A stretch of DNA of 64,000 nucleotides from Odontocerum albicorne (GCA_949825065.1 OX463846.1:11528177-11592176), one strand, 5' to 3'. Numbered from the stretch's first letter, positions 10,800 through 21,963 are shown. Notes: generated by a model from the letters alone, not told the origin. Translations and numbers: made by a program.

Positions 10800-11415
10800 G
10801 AATATGTATTTTTTTCACATGGAAGGAAGTATTTTTTCAGATGATGAAAGAGTTATGAGGGATATAAAACGGTTTATAGCGACGGGAAACAAAGGGAGTA
10901 GAGCGCTAACACGCATAATCATATACTCGAATCGGACAGTATCAAAATCTATTAAGATGATAGTCCATAATATTGTTTTAATACCATATTTGATGTAAGG
11001 GAGTGAAACGTAGACGTGGAAAAAACTGAAAAGAGTAGCATGCATCTAGAAGAATACATGAGGTGAATACGGAATGAAGTGATAAGAAATGACTGCCAAC
11101 TTAAGGCGGTTGCGTTAAGTAAGAAAAGAGGAGTACTCTGAGATGGTTTGGGCACATGGAACGAATAAATTAAAAAAGACTAACAAAACACATGTATAGT
11201 GCATATATGAGTGGTAGGCATGTGAGAAGAAGACCAAGGAAAGTATAGTTTTATCAAGTGAATTATATATTAAAAGATGGAAAAGTAACAAGAAAAAGAA
11301 ATCGTAGGAGTTATGTGAGGTGCAAAAGGCGATAGATATGTATTTCGATTGGAAAGTCTGGCGTCCAGTCCTCTCTGCCTACCCCCGTAGGGAAACGGCG
11401 GGATGGTACGTATGT
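10800..11415 (+). mobile_element. RTE-like LINE reverse transcriptase C-terminus and 3' end
   Basis: The plus strand reads GSIFSDDERVMRDIKR, then IIIYSNRTVSKSIKMIVHN and VLIPYLM, a diverged form of the YLGS-x-x-SDDG to LMYGSETW segment of RTE-type ORF2 C-termini. Further on, frame-shifted pieces give a LRWFGH-like block (GAGATGGTTTGGGCACATGG) and SGRHVRRRPRK. The copy ends in GGTACGTATGTATGTA, the short-repeat tail shared by several copies here. Related copies: 17095-17620, 25230-25500, 27290-27615, 38100-39215, 45790-46200, 51225-51335 and 57000-57140. Confidence 0.7.
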
Positions 11416-11518
11416 ATGTAGCTGTTAAAAGTTATGTGTCACCAGCTTTCGTAATAATTTTGAATCACTGAATTTGTATTCTTATGTAAAGTTAAAATAC
11501 TGAAATACCTAAAAAAAA

Positions 11519-11800
11519 TTGACTTAAGTGTCCGCTTAGATAGGGAGCCAATGACTTATCTGACTGTATATAAGGCTGCGCTGCAATGCAGACGTGCAGA
11601 CAGACTCGACTGAGTTGCAGTTGCCGCGAGCGAGTCCTGGAGTTGCATAAGACCAGATTTGCAGTTACCAGACAATGTAGATATTAGATACTGCTGCTCT
11701 GTCACCTGCAGTGGCGGGCATACAATAATTGCAATGGTGGGAAATCATCCTTCACTCAACGAAATACTTCACTCAACATGCACATTACCGATCAAGATCA
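11519..11800 (+). promoter_or_regulatory. Possible TATA-containing promoter or solo LTR fragment
   Basis: TATATAAG at about 11567 is followed within 30-60 bases by a purine/CAGAC-rich stretch, in a region clearly more GC-rich than its surroundings. This resembles an LTR or pol II core promoter. I find no matching second LTR, primer binding site or downstream gene, so it is only a candidate. Confidence 0.2.
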
Positions 11801-12920
11801 TTGAAGGCCTTCGAACCTTAAAACTATAATTTCTCTTTTGTCAGTAAGAGGCTTTTTTGGCAGTCAGTAAAAACACTCTAAACGTGCTGTCATTACCTTG
11901 AATTATCTCTCAAATATAGTCGAAACATTTGCAATTCTTATCACATGGTTCTTGGTGATGTTCGCTGTTTTTTAATATGACTGACTAATAGAATAGCAGT
12001 TTGACAATATAATATACTTAAATATATTTATTTACTTTAAATTTGATACAGCTTTAACCCAATAATTTAAAAAAGCAAGAAAATAAATTGATTTCAAGTC
12101 TAAATTCTAGTATAACATAACATAATGACAATATGAATAATGTTACTCATACTTTCATGTGAAGTGGCTCAGTTATATCTACAAAGTTATTAAAGAGATG
12201 TAGAAGATATCGAGTTCGGAAAATTCATTCGCCAAGGTCATTCCGCGTGCGAGTGGTAATGCTCTTAAACGCTCAGTCGTTAATACGTCACCGAAAACAA
12301 TAATGTAAAATAGGGCTGTAGAACCACTACAGCGTAGATACAGAAGGTTACAAAAAGTGCAATATAAATAAATCCACGAGTGATTTAAATGTACATCGGG
12401 TTTCAAACTATGGATATCATTCTTAGCAAGCGTTTCAAATAGTGATTTGAACTTCTTGATTTTGTAGTAAAATGCTTGTGGCCCACACGGAGGTTTAGGG
12501 TTTGTTTCTCAATATCGACAGAGATCTACATACAAATTGATAGTTTTCACGTTAAAATGGATTAAGCAATATATCAGAAGATCGTTTTTTTTATCGAAAC
12601 TTAAATCTGTTTTCTTCTGTAGTGTCAGCAACTATTAGGCTATTTGGGAAAGCATTGTAATTTAAAAGCCAACTTTATAGAACAGCATATTGAACACTTT
12701 CTTACTAATCTTTTCTACTTGATCTTTTGCACTACCTACAGCTGATTGGAGTCCTTTGCTACGCTGATGGTGGATGACGTTGCATCGCCGCCTCTGAGCA
12801 AAGCCCAGGTACCAATGTAACACGACACCAGCCTACTTTCATTGCAGACAGAGGGTCCTATTTATAGTTCAGCGAGCTGGTCCATTGTACCGTGTACCGG
12901 TTAAGGTAGCTTTGGTGTGG
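11800..12920. other. Region without recognisable genes
   Basis: No family recognised. The part from about 12740 to 12910 is more GC-rich but has no coding signature. Confidence 0.45.
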
Positions 12921-12923
12921 TAA

Positions 12924-13292
12924 ATGAAAGTAAGACACCGTCATTCGATACGCCCTGTCGTGTCATGTCGCCTGCGCTACAATCTGGCGCTTCATGCTGC
13001 ACACTGCACGTTGTCCGGATATCCAATTCTACTGGATCAAATTTTCCCCCTAGGAAAATTAGATTTAGAAGATTCCATGTCAGATCGCGATTTTTTTGTA
13101 TCCTTACGCATACTGGACCTTCTCATTGATCGTTGGGTGGAATCTCCTGGATATAATTTTCCTTGGAAAAAAAATAGAGCCAGGAGATTTCATGTCAGGT
13201 TGCATTTTTTCGTAGCCTTACAGCACATACTGGACCTCCTCATTTATCGTTGGGTGGAATCTCCTGAAAAATTTTCCTTGGGAAAAAATTAG
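12924..13292 (+). CDS. Unrecognised 122-codon open frame spanning a 39-codon tandem repeat
   Basis: I do not recognise a protein family. The frame is open across two and a half units of a 117-bp tandem repeat, exactly 39 codons, so each unit encodes a similar peptide (LDLLI-x-RWVESP, later RRFHVR). A multiple-of-three period keeps any open frame open, so this is weak evidence for coding. There is no signal peptide, known domain or downstream polyadenylation context. Probably a repeat-derived frame rather than a gene. Confidence 0.15.
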   Translation: MKVRHRHSIRPVVSCRLRYNLALHAAHCTLSGYPILLDQIFPLGKLDLEDSMSDRDFFVSLRILDLLIDRWVESPGYNFPWKKNRARRFHVRLHFFVALQHILDLLIYRWVESPEKFSLGKN

Positions 13293-13343
13293 ATCCAGGA
13301 GATTTCATGTCAGGTCGTAATTTTTCGTATCCTTACGGCGCAT
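13030..13343. repeat. 117-bp tandem repeat
   Basis: TACTGGACCT recurs at 13111 and 13228, 117 bases apart. A shortened unit starts at 13030 (81 bases), and the array ends near 13343 with GCATTACTG. Each unit contains GTTGGGTGGAATCTCCTG and AGGAGATTTCATGTCAGG, which hold a short inverted pair TCTCCTG/CAGGAGA. Confidence 0.85.
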
Positions 13344-13487
13344 TACTGCTTATTTATTTTCATCTTTTGTGTTGTGGTTTGTATGTGTGAACATTCCTAT
13401 CAGCTTTTTTCGTTTTTAGTTAAATCTGAGGTGGTATTTGTGAGTTTACATTTTTCATTTTTTCCACCATTTATTAATGTTCTAAAA

Positions 13488-13705
13488 AACATATGGGCCC
13501 CTCGCGGCCGGGCTGGCCCTATCTACATTGGCAGGCTGGATCGAGGGGGAGGGTGGGGTTATGTGAAGAGCTCAGACCTTTTAATAGCTTCTCTCTTAAT
13601 GTATTTTCTGCATTTTATCTTGACACATATGTACGATTTCGGATATATTTATATATGTACGTACTATGTTGCTATCAATGAACCTATATTTATTTATTTA
13701 CGTTT
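13488..13705 (+). mobile_element. GC-rich dispersed repeat, copy 1
   Basis: A GC-rich head (CTCGCGGCCGGGCTGGCCCT) is followed by GAGCTCAGACCTTTTAATAG, then an AT-rich tail with CTATGTTGCTATCAATGAAC. The same order is found inverted at 49200-49640 (head twice) and in diverged form at 55738-56230. It looks like part of an unidentified interspersed element. Open frames through it are incidental. Confidence 0.6.
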
Positions 13706-14378
13706 TTTATTAAAATCATAAATAATTTTAATCAAGCCCAGATTTTACATTATAATGAAAAAAAAAGGCTTGGAAATTCATGCATTCAAATAAGAAAGAT
13801 TCTGGCATAGATACAAACTGATTTTTTTACTACGAAACCAGGAAAATTTAGTTTTTATGATTCTATATATCATACTTAGTTGACACCAACCAACCCATTT
13901 AGTAAAAATATCTTGAATAGTTTTTTGTCTCTCTTGAGGCACTGTGCGCTCTCTACCAGTATTTTTCTCCTCTTGCCTCTTCCCCTCTCCAGAACTTGTC
14001 TAGGCAGTATGGGAAGGTGTATAAAATATGTATTGCGATCGGCCGACAGACGCAGACGGGAGCCAGACAAAAAACTGCAATTCACCTCATTGTTTCGAGC
14101 GCCACTAAACCTTTTGTTCGGATTCCGCCTTGTGACACAACAGAGGAATGTTATTTACATGTTACTGTCTAAATCCCGTCGCTACTTGAAATGATATATT
14201 TTACAATACTTAATTCTACAGTACATTCGACATTTTTCTGGCCCGCAAAAAACGTTAAAAGATATGTTTGAAAGTTGTTTAATTTATTGTGACGTCACTT
14301 TGGGGAACTCGGTAATTAATATAAAATTAAAACACGATTACTTTGTTTAATCTCACATATTATTTATTCAGAACATCT

Positions 14379-14476
14379 ATAATAAGAGTGGAGTTTACCA
14401 GATTAGCTGTAATGATTGCAATGCGGCATAATAAGAGAGGAGTTTACGAGATTAGCTGCAATGATTGCAATGCGGT
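14379..14476. repeat. 49-bp tandem duplication
   Basis: ATAATAAGAG starts at 14379 and again at 14428. The two units differ at only a few bases and share GATTAGCTG and AATGATTGCAATGCGG. Confidence 0.85.
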
Positions 14477-14632
14477 ATATAGTATGTACTCGTAGGTACG
14501 ACAACACGGAACTTGAGTACATGAATTGAAGAATACATTAGATCAATAAAAAACTTTTTTTTTCTGAGTTCGCTGAGCACGCAATAACATATGATCACTC
14601 GTTTGCACATCCAATACACACTAAAATAAGAC

Positions 14633-14795
14633 GACCTCCGTGGCCTGGTGGTAAGATGCTTGTCTGCCGATCCTGAGGTTGCTGGTTCGATTCCCGCTGG
14701 AACTCAGATTTGTTTAATGGGATTCCAGTCTGGTTTTCACTTAGGGCCCAATAAAACATATTTCTGATTGGCTGGAAGAGATTTCCAGATTAAAA
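14633..14795 (+). mobile_element. SINE-A copy with well-preserved pol III boxes
   Basis: The head GACCTCCGTGGCCTGGTGGT holds a clear box A, and GCTGGTTCGATTCCCGCTGG is an almost canonical box B. The body continues GATTCCAGTCTGGTTTTCAC and TTGGCTGGAAGAGATTTCCA, then loses the end of the tail. This is the best-preserved tRNA-like head in the window. Confidence 0.8.
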
Positions 14796-14980
14796 CTCGC
14801 CAGATTAAAACAAAAGTACACAATAAAGAGCCTAGAAAAAAATAAAATAAATAAGGCAAACAAACTAAACAGAAATATCTTAAATAATCAATAAAATTTA
14901 TCCTCTATTCCGTTTCTAACCATATTCCCTCTTAGTACCATAAACAACAAATAATGGACAATTTTACCGTGAACAACAAC

Positions 14981-15017
14981 AAATTAATTACATCATCCAT
15001 AATGATGTAATTAATTT
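14981..15017. repeat. 16-bp perfect inverted repeat
   Basis: AAATTAATTACATCAT and its reverse complement are separated by five bases. AT-rich hairpin, no downstream T-run context that would suggest a function. Confidence 0.8.
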
Positions 15018-15831
15018 ATATTTCAGTTCTTAAAATTCATCTGACGATGACACAGCAAGCGTTTAATGCATTGTGATTTGCACTAAATACAGTGAAATAA
15101 AACAAAGTAATCGTGTTTTAGTTTTATGTTATATGTTCAAAATGTTATCTCTAAATGCAGAGACAAATTGCGATAGTCAAAAGTGCAATGCATCGACTTA
15201 AAAAGATTTGGAAGGCATTACTATTTGAACCAAAATCTCTTATTTAAAAGAATTCGATGTTCTTCTTATTAAAAATATATCAAAAATCTATACAACATAG
15301 GTTGCAGATGCTTTTAAGATGTAGTATTGGCAATTAATGCTAAGGATTCCTTGGACCGCTTGGCGTACAAAATATTTTGATTTTCAGCCGTTCACTTGAA
15401 AACAAAAATTCATTGTGTTCTTTTTTAAGCAAATGTTCTGTTTTTTCAATAATTTATTAGACACTTAATCGTACAATATAATGAAAATGGCAACTTTATT
15501 TCAAAACGATAATCGCTTCCAATAACCAGAGTTAGACGGATCTGAACTAATTTCCAATCAAGGACCCATACACTCATGTTACTATTAAGACTCCACTTTA
15601 TGCCAAGTGGTTTCAGATGCACCTCCACTTATGGTGAAGTGATTACAAACACGCCTTGAAGATGAAAACTGCTATGTTTTCAAAACGTTGGCATCATAAG
15701 CCAAACCACACGATACAAAACTCCGATAAACCTTATATTTACAACTGATACGACGAACCGCAAAAGTCTCAAAATATATTTATCAAGCAAGATTTGGCAT
15801 TACTTTTTTCGATCCTTGAGTTTTAAAAATA

Positions 15832-16352
15832 CAGGGTCTTTCAAATTGAGCGGTTTTTTTATTTCTTGGATAAAACACAGATGGCGTCGTGAACTTGCCT
15901 GGGTCTTATGATATTTGAGAAGTGTAATGTATGGCATTTATAAAAATGGAGTCGTATACAATATAACAACGCGTTCAAATTGAGAATTATTGTATCTATT
16001 GTAATCTCCTGAAACGGTGATGTTAATTGGCCACCAAGATCATGTGATCTGACACCGTTGGACTATTTTCTCTGGGGTTACGTGAAAATCCAGCTCTATA
16101 AGAATACCCCCGGTTACTGGTGAGTTAGAACCGCAATTATGCCAAAATGTCATCGAAAATTTTGACAAAAGAGTGGACATCTGTGGAACTGCAAGATGTC
16201 GACATTTGGCGGATATTTTTTTTTTGTGTTTAAATGTCATACATCATACTTCAATGACCAATAAAAAATTTTTTGAAATCAAAGCAAATTGTGTGTTTTA
16301 TTGAAGAGTTAAAAAAAATTATTAAAAAAACCGCTCAATTTGAAAGACCCTT
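15832..16352 (+). mobile_element. Short Tc1/mariner derivative, copy 1
   Basis: Terminal inverted repeats (AGGGTCTTTCAAATTGAGCG left, its complement right) are bounded by TA at 15830 and 16353. The interior keeps only the ends of a transposase gene. The start (ATGGAGTCGTATACAATATA, MESYTI) leads to TTAATTGGCCACCAAGATCA, which in a conserved frame gives the WPPR-x-x-DLTPLDYFLWGY block near the last catalytic residue of Tc1/mariner transposases. The large middle part is missing. The copy is frameshifted and ends with TGTTTAAATGTCATAC. A second copy with the same internal junction is at 34383-34932. Confidence 0.75.
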
Positions 16353-16540
16353 TATAAAATATAACTTTGTAGCCCTCAAGCACCAATTGTCTCAAATCCG
16401 TCTAACTCTGGTTTGTTGAAGAGATTACCGTTTAGGAATACACTTGTCATTTTTCTATTTTGTAATTTAGTTTCCAATATGTAATTAAAAAGAAGCGTTA
16501 GGTTAAGAAAACCAACAGGATATAACCTTTTTTTTTCAAG

Positions 16541-16614
16541 AGAACCAGCGAGAATTGTATCTGCAACTCCTTGGTGGGAGTCGAGCGTCTTACCAACTAG
16601 GCCACGGAGACCGG
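16541..16614 (-). mobile_element. SINE-A head fragment
   Basis: The reverse complement contains box A-like TGGCCTAGTTGGTAAGACGC and the GGAGTTGCAG region. Only the tRNA-like head is left. Confidence 0.65.
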
Positions 16615-17094
16615 CCATGGGTTGGAAAACAATAATTTGATTTGACAGTATTGAAAGTTGAGAATATGTGACGACCTCTTCCCTTCTGTTGCAGTCACGA
16701 TATGGAAATGTTGACATTTCTGAAGATTTGTGAGGATCGCTCGCTCTCATTTTTCAGCCAGACAATGGCTGTAATTGCGTAAAACTTTCCATTTACAGAT
16801 GTATAAAACCCTCTGTTGGCCAATCTGAAGATAGATAGATGCACGTGAAACACGTCGGGATTTTGTTTGTTACGAGATTGAAAGGAAGTACGATTGTTTT
16901 TTATAAATGTATTAAGTTAATGCAGTTTTCGTTCAACACTTGCACATGCAGAAAACATTTTTTTAGGGAATTCAATATGGTAGATACTTAGACCCAAATT
17001 CATAGTCCAATTTTAACGCTTAATACTTAATCTCTTAACCTTTTTTTTAAAGAATTGAGCATTTTAAGTCACATTTTGTACAAATTTGTCGTAG

Positions 17095-17620
17095 TATCTA
17101 AATGTTGGGTATGCAAAGAGAACAGAGCGCCAAACTTTCCTATCTCGATACACATCCTTAGCTTCATACAGATTCATACACCTTCTTATACAATTTCTCT
17201 GAATTTCTTAGTTTCTTTCTTTTAAAATATCATTTACTTTAATCCAACCACACTTTCCTTGGTATTCCTCTCACATAGCCTCCATTCTTCTTTTGCACAA
17301 TGTATTTGTTTCGTTTTCTCTTTCTTCTTTTATTAATTCTACATACCAAAACATCTCAACGTGCTTTTTATCATGATACTCAACACAACCTTAAGTCCGC
17401 ATTAATTTATGCGTAATAACTTCATTCCGTACACTGTAAACATTGTCACACCGTGAATTGTTCTCAATGCTCGCATTTCTACAGCATTTATTCGACTCCT
17501 ATTAAGTCATTTTCAACGTCCACGTTTCAAACCCATACATCAAAGCTAGCACCAAAATACTATTACTGACTATCACCTTAGCAGATTTTACTTATAATCC
17601 AATGTTATGTTACCACTCCA
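17095..17620 (-). mobile_element. RTE-like LINE C-terminus and 3' end
   Basis: The minus strand repeats the order seen at 10800-11415: a GTATGGGTTTGAAACGTGGA segment (the MYGSETW region), ACGGAATGAAGTTATTACGC, a GGTTGGATTAAAGTAAATGA stretch, and an end with GGAAAGTTTGGCGCTCTGTT. Heavily mutated, with no usable frame. Confidence 0.6.
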
Positions 17621-17713
17621 GAGTCTGATAGTGCGACGTTATTTCGGTGTTATAACATTGAGTTTTTTTAATTAGTTCCTGTCTAGTTTTTATTAAAATC
17701 TTTTACAACATGT

Positions 17714-17783
17714 TTCTAGTTAATTTGAATAGATTAACATACTGCAATAAATCCAGTAGGTTGTATTATATAGAGCAAAAGTG
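17714..17783 (+). mobile_element. SINE-A 3' tail fragment
   Basis: Contains AATAAATCCAGTAGGTTGTA and ATATAGAGCAAAAGTG, the end of the family tail. Confidence 0.55.
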
Positions 17784-18229
17784 TTTTACAATACAATATT
17801 TTAATATTAATCTATGCAAATGAATTGAACATACATACCAAGAGTAAAAGGTCATGAATTAAGATGAGTAAGATTTACTTTTGGTATCAATAACAGTTAA
17901 AATTGGACCACAGTAGAGGCTGGTATTTTTGCTCGGTCCACCAGCTCGATATAGATAGAGCAAAGACTTATGGGCCTAGTACTGGCTGCCAGTGATGGTG
18001 TTGTTGAAACCAGACTAAAAAACGCTCAACGCTAACTTCCTGCTACTACAGCACAATATTACAAAACTCTCGTCTCATCCAGGGCCGTCTCTAAGGTATC
18101 TGGTATGCACGTCAATGTCAAAGAAGACCGTTTCCAGATAAAGCACAATGAATGAGATAAGTGTATTTAGTATTTTTTTTTTAAATAAAAAAGTCTATTT
18201 GGTATTTATTCTCAATAGTGTTGTGTCGA

Positions 18230-18610
18230 GGCTAGGTCTGATCTGAAGAAACAGAAACATCTCTCAAGGGGTGAAAATTCATCTCGTTAAAACCCTGATT
18301 CTCTCAGTATTTTATATATCCCAGAAACTTGAACTATTAAGGCCAGAGAAGGATCATGATAAGGTTCTTTCGAGTTGCGGTTTTGGAGACGATTACTGTA
18401 TTTCACAGACATAAAGCCGAGCAAATGCCTCTTTATTACAATAGAAGAACTTAAAATCTCTGAAAAACTATCAACGTAATATATTCAACTTATTCTTCGG
18501 TTCTCCGGTCACATTTCCCACGAAACTGACACATCATATCTCATAGTCACTAGAAGTGTAGAGCGTAAAAATTCTAATAAGCTCATTTATTGCGATGATG
18601 TATACACGAG
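18230..18610 (+). mobile_element. LINE ORF2 C-terminal fragment
   Basis: Pieces in different frames read RANASLLQ, then LILRFSGHISHET and SYLIVTRSVERK. This matches the order (helix, I-L-R-F-F-G-H-I-x-R, then L-x-V-x-x-x-V-E) of RTE-type ORF2 C-termini, as in the copy at 60715-61020. Frameshifts and stops make it a relic. Confidence 0.5.
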
Positions 18611-19384
18611 TATAAAACTACTAAGTGACAATGAACTTATCTTCTTATTGCGTCACCACTCCAGATACCTTGGGTACTGTAACATATGCCGTATGTACAT
18701 CTTTGATTCTATCATTAAAGGTGCATACAAATTTTCCTGCAATGCCTGGAAAAAGATTTCCAACAGTTTTTCCTAGACAGCTATGACCGATAATATATCT
18801 GCTGGCACAATCCACACGTGGCAGTCAGACTAATATAGGAAACAAAATAAATAATAACATAGAAAGGTCAATTTATATTGCACCGTTTAGAAAGCAAACT
18901 CCCATCGAGGGCAACACAAATATGATCACCTTTATTGATATATTCAGTTCCTTACCGAAACTGATATTTATTTTAGAAAAAAAAACGTGCAATAGAAAAA
19001 AGGAGTGGGGAGAGAATTCCACCTTGGGGAACGCCTGCAGAATTTCTTTATTCATACAGAAAGAAAGGGTAGAAATATACGAGTGTACACAAAAATAAAT
19101 ATGTTATATTATAATGTACTACGAAGACGGAAGCGGCGGAATAACTGTTTGACTTTATGATATATATTTTACATAGATACACAAAGGGGGATTTATACTC
19201 GGAAATACGAGTATATACCTTCAATTGTGCACTTTACACAATTCTACGCCTACCATTGCGGATCATTAGGGGTGGTGTTGTTCTCAAAATTTGTTTGGAC
19301 CAGGGGTGAACTAGATTTATGTTCGCTTCGTAGTCTGATAATAAGTTTATCAGAGGGTTGGGATGATTCGAAAGATAGCCGTGC

Positions 19385-19642
19385 CTAGACACGAACCTGA
19401 ACTAATTTCTTTGTTTCTTTGGTAAATTGCAACTTACAACTGATTGCGATAGCAGCCTTCTGCGTAGTGCTCCAATGTCTTTGTTTCACGCTCGACATGG
19501 TGAGATAGGCCCATTGATACGCTTTGCACTCTGCGCAGATGGGACGGGACGGCGCAATTATCTGCATGTTGCCGTTAGCAAGACAACTTGTTAAATAACC
19601 GACGCAATTATCATCTTGCGTTTTTTCTCGTTCACCTAACAA
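19385..19642 (-). CDS. Unrecognised 85-codon open frame in a GC-richer island
   Basis: The minus-strand frame starts MLGEREKTQDDNCVGYL and has CAECKAYQW in the middle. It has six cysteines but no zinc-finger spacing I recognise. The local sequence is visibly less AT-rich than its neighbours, which is the only reason to list it. It has no matching copy elsewhere in the window. It could be an old exon, a processed fragment, or chance. Confidence 0.15.
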   Translation of the reverse strand: MLGEREKTQDDNCVGYLTSCLANGNMQIIAPSRPICAECKAYQWAYLTMSSVKQRHWSTTQKAAIAISCKLQFTKETKKLVQVRV

Positions 19643-19808
19643 CGGTTATTATCTAATTTTTTTTTATTCATTGTTAACCTCTGGGAATAACTCGTAGAGT
19701 GAGGTTTCATTCCTTTTATTAGAGTTCGACTCCAAGCACTCTTTCTTGATTGTATTTGAATAGTTTATCGCTTTTAAGACTTCATTGTATTATACTTTCT
19801 TTATACAG

Positions 19809-20002
19809 GTATATAGTACAACCTGATGGTCTAAGTACCGTGTGGCAATCTCTTTAAACCAACCAAAAAGATGTTCTGAAGGCCTAAAGTAAAAACCAGA
19901 CTGAAATATACTTTTTATTAAATCTTGATTTCATCAGAGATCTATCCCGTAACCCCTGGGCTGGGAAACTAACATCTTACTATACTAAGTAGACCACGAA
20001 AG
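19809..20002 (-). mobile_element. SINE-A copy, near full length
   Basis: Reverse complement: degraded head, CCCAGGGGTTACGGGATAGA in place of box B, body with CAGTCTGGTTTTTACTTTAG, and tail GTTTAAAGAGATTGCCACAC to the TACTATATAC end. Both ends are present. Confidence 0.7.
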
Positions 20003-20349
20003 TTGACATGATTGCATATTTGCAATATTTCAAACAGTGTCTTAGTATTATTTCGGGTATATGAAGTTGATTTTTTGCTTGAATAAATGCACTGGTTTGA
20101 GTTAATCAATTTTTACGTTACTCTTCACATATTGAAGATCGTGGTCCAGGGATTAAATTTTACACGCCTCCAATAATTGAATAATTAGAATACTGCAAAC
20201 TCAATAAGATAATAATAACAACGTGGATGAACTAAATTAGAGTGACAACATAAATATTTTTAACTATTATTGGAAATCGAAACTGAAACCTCAGGTTGAA
20301 AGGCATAGCGTCTTACCAAACAAAGTACTAGGAATATAAATTATGTAAG

Positions 20350-20440
20350 GTATATTCTTATTTCATCGTAGAGATCGCCACTTCATTCTATCTTGGCACA
20401 CATATTTGCCTTCTATAACGTCCATACACTTCGTCATGCA
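20350..20440 (-). mobile_element. LINE 3' end fragment (low confidence)
   Basis: TCATTCTATCTTGGCACACA followed by a TTGCCTTCTA segment is repeated in diverged form at about 31610-31680 (TCATTCGATCCTGGCACACA). The orientation is inferred from other LINE tails in the window. Confidence 0.35.
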
Positions 20441-20457
20441 TACTCAACTATTAAAAG

Positions 20458-20829
20458 AGGTGCGTGGCCGCGCGGTAACGCATTGGACTTTAATGCGGAA
20501 GGTCGTTGGTTCGAAAATTGCACTGTTCTACTCCCCTCGAATGACACAGGTATTTTTTTCATCTAGTATTCGGTATTGTAAGGAAACCTATGACATCGAT
20601 TATATATTTTCTTTAAAAAAAAGGATGCTGCTGTGCTCCGATCCTCTTACTTTGATGTGCCATCGGATCAAGAACAGCGGTATGGACGTTGAGTTTGTTG
20701 ACCATCACTTACCCAAAGAGGAGAAAGGAAAAAAGAAACAAACTCCACGGCACAGATTCACTTTCTTAGTGGATTGACGTTGGAATAACGAGGGTATACT
20801 CAACTACGAGGCCCAGCGACGATGACGAC
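20458..20829 (+). mobile_element. SINE-B-like element, copy 1
   Basis: The tRNA-like head GTGCGTGGCCGCGCGGTAAC (box A) and GGTCGTTGGTTCGAAAATTG (box B region) differ from SINE-A. The body reads GATGTGCCATCGGATCAAGA and later TATACTCAACTACGAGGCCC, which match the minus-strand copy at 50545-51057. In both copies a frame with CHRI, then RW-N, then EGILNYE is recognisable. The 3' part of the element is missing here. Confidence 0.6.
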
Positions 20830-20997
20830 TATTATGAATACTTTTGGGTTACCTCTCTTTCAGATTCACCATGCTATTTGGTCGTATCGTGATTTTCAAG
20901 ATCTTACCAGTTGTATACAACTCGTATAGATTATTTCACGTAAATCTTTCTGCATCCATATCTTTTCTAGAGGGCTAAACCGCCTCAATACTTATCT

Positions 20998-21230
20998 TCT
21001 TCTTCTTCTTATTTTAGGCCTGTTGGCTTGTTATGGTCCTGTATTATTGTTTGCCTCTTGTGAAGTCGACTGTCAGCTGTCTTTCCATCTTTTGGGAGGT
21101 CGTCCTGGAGGTCTGCTTGCTTGGGGGATACTGTCCTTGGCCATTCTTACGGCTCTTGGTTCCACCATTCTGGATACAATACTCTTTTCTCCATCTTAAG
21201 CAAGACATTTGCTTTTAATCCTCATTCTGG
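20998..21230 (-). mobile_element. RTE-like LINE 3' end
   Basis: On the minus strand ASRPPGRPPKRWKDS ends at a stop and is followed by the 3' end and an AAG-repeat tail (TCTTCTTCTTCTT on the plus strand). G-R-P-P-K-R-W near the C-terminus plus a simple-repeat tail is typical of RTE-type elements. Confidence 0.55.
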
Positions 21231-21946
21231 TCCAATGTCCCCATTCCTTATTCTCTCATAAATAGTTAGTACACATATTCAATCCATCCCTCTAATTTTT
21301 ATCTAATTTATTTTTCTTTCATTCTTACATCTTGAGATGTATCAAATATCATAAGGAAGATCTCTTCAATTCAGGAACATATTAAGAAGGGAAAGAGTTC
21401 TAGAGAGGCTGGTTTTATAAATACTGTCAAGAATAGCAAGTAGTGTTGACAAGCACCGACCAATTAGAGGATATAGAAGCTCTGCTACCTATATCTTCAG
21501 GATAGCTTAAGGGTTTCTCTAAACTAAATAAAGTTTTTCACATCAATTCAAAACCCTAAGACATCAAAAGTGAATAGTATAAGCTATCAGTTCAACAGAT
21601 CGTTATTTATACGAGCGAGCATTTGCATAATTTCCAAATTAAATTAAAACAAAATTTTAACATGTTGACATTATCTCTATGAGAAATAAATTATTTTACA
21701 ATCTGCTTGATTTATCACATCGTTTACCTGGAGTTTTATTACTTTATTAGGTTGTTTTGGCAATGCAAAACTATTTGATCTTTATTGAGACATAATCTCA
21801 GCTATTCACTGGAAAAAATATTATTATGTTTGCAATACAGCCATTATTGTAATCGTTGGATAGTAACCGTTAGAATATTTTACTTGAAAGAGATGTATGA
21901 AGTAATGTTTTGTTCCCACTCAAATGAGATATATTTGTAAGGAGTG

Positions 21947-21963
21947 AGATCTGTACTCTGAGA
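21947..21963 (+). repeat. Left target-site duplication of the RTE insertion
   Basis: AGATCTGTACTCTGAGA, repeated exactly at 22660-22676 on the other side of the LINE. Confidence 0.85.

Noticed and set aside
14633..14705. True tRNA gene
   Set aside because: Boxes A and B are good, but no complete cloverleaf can be built, and the head is followed by the SINE-A body as in many other copies.
16376..16750. 124-codon minus-strand frame as a gene
   Set aside because: It crosses the edge of the Tc1/mariner derivative region and the SINE-A head; no protein motif.
20458..20520. True tRNA gene on the plus strand
   Set aside because: The head is followed by a body shared with 50545-51057, so it is a SINE-type head.
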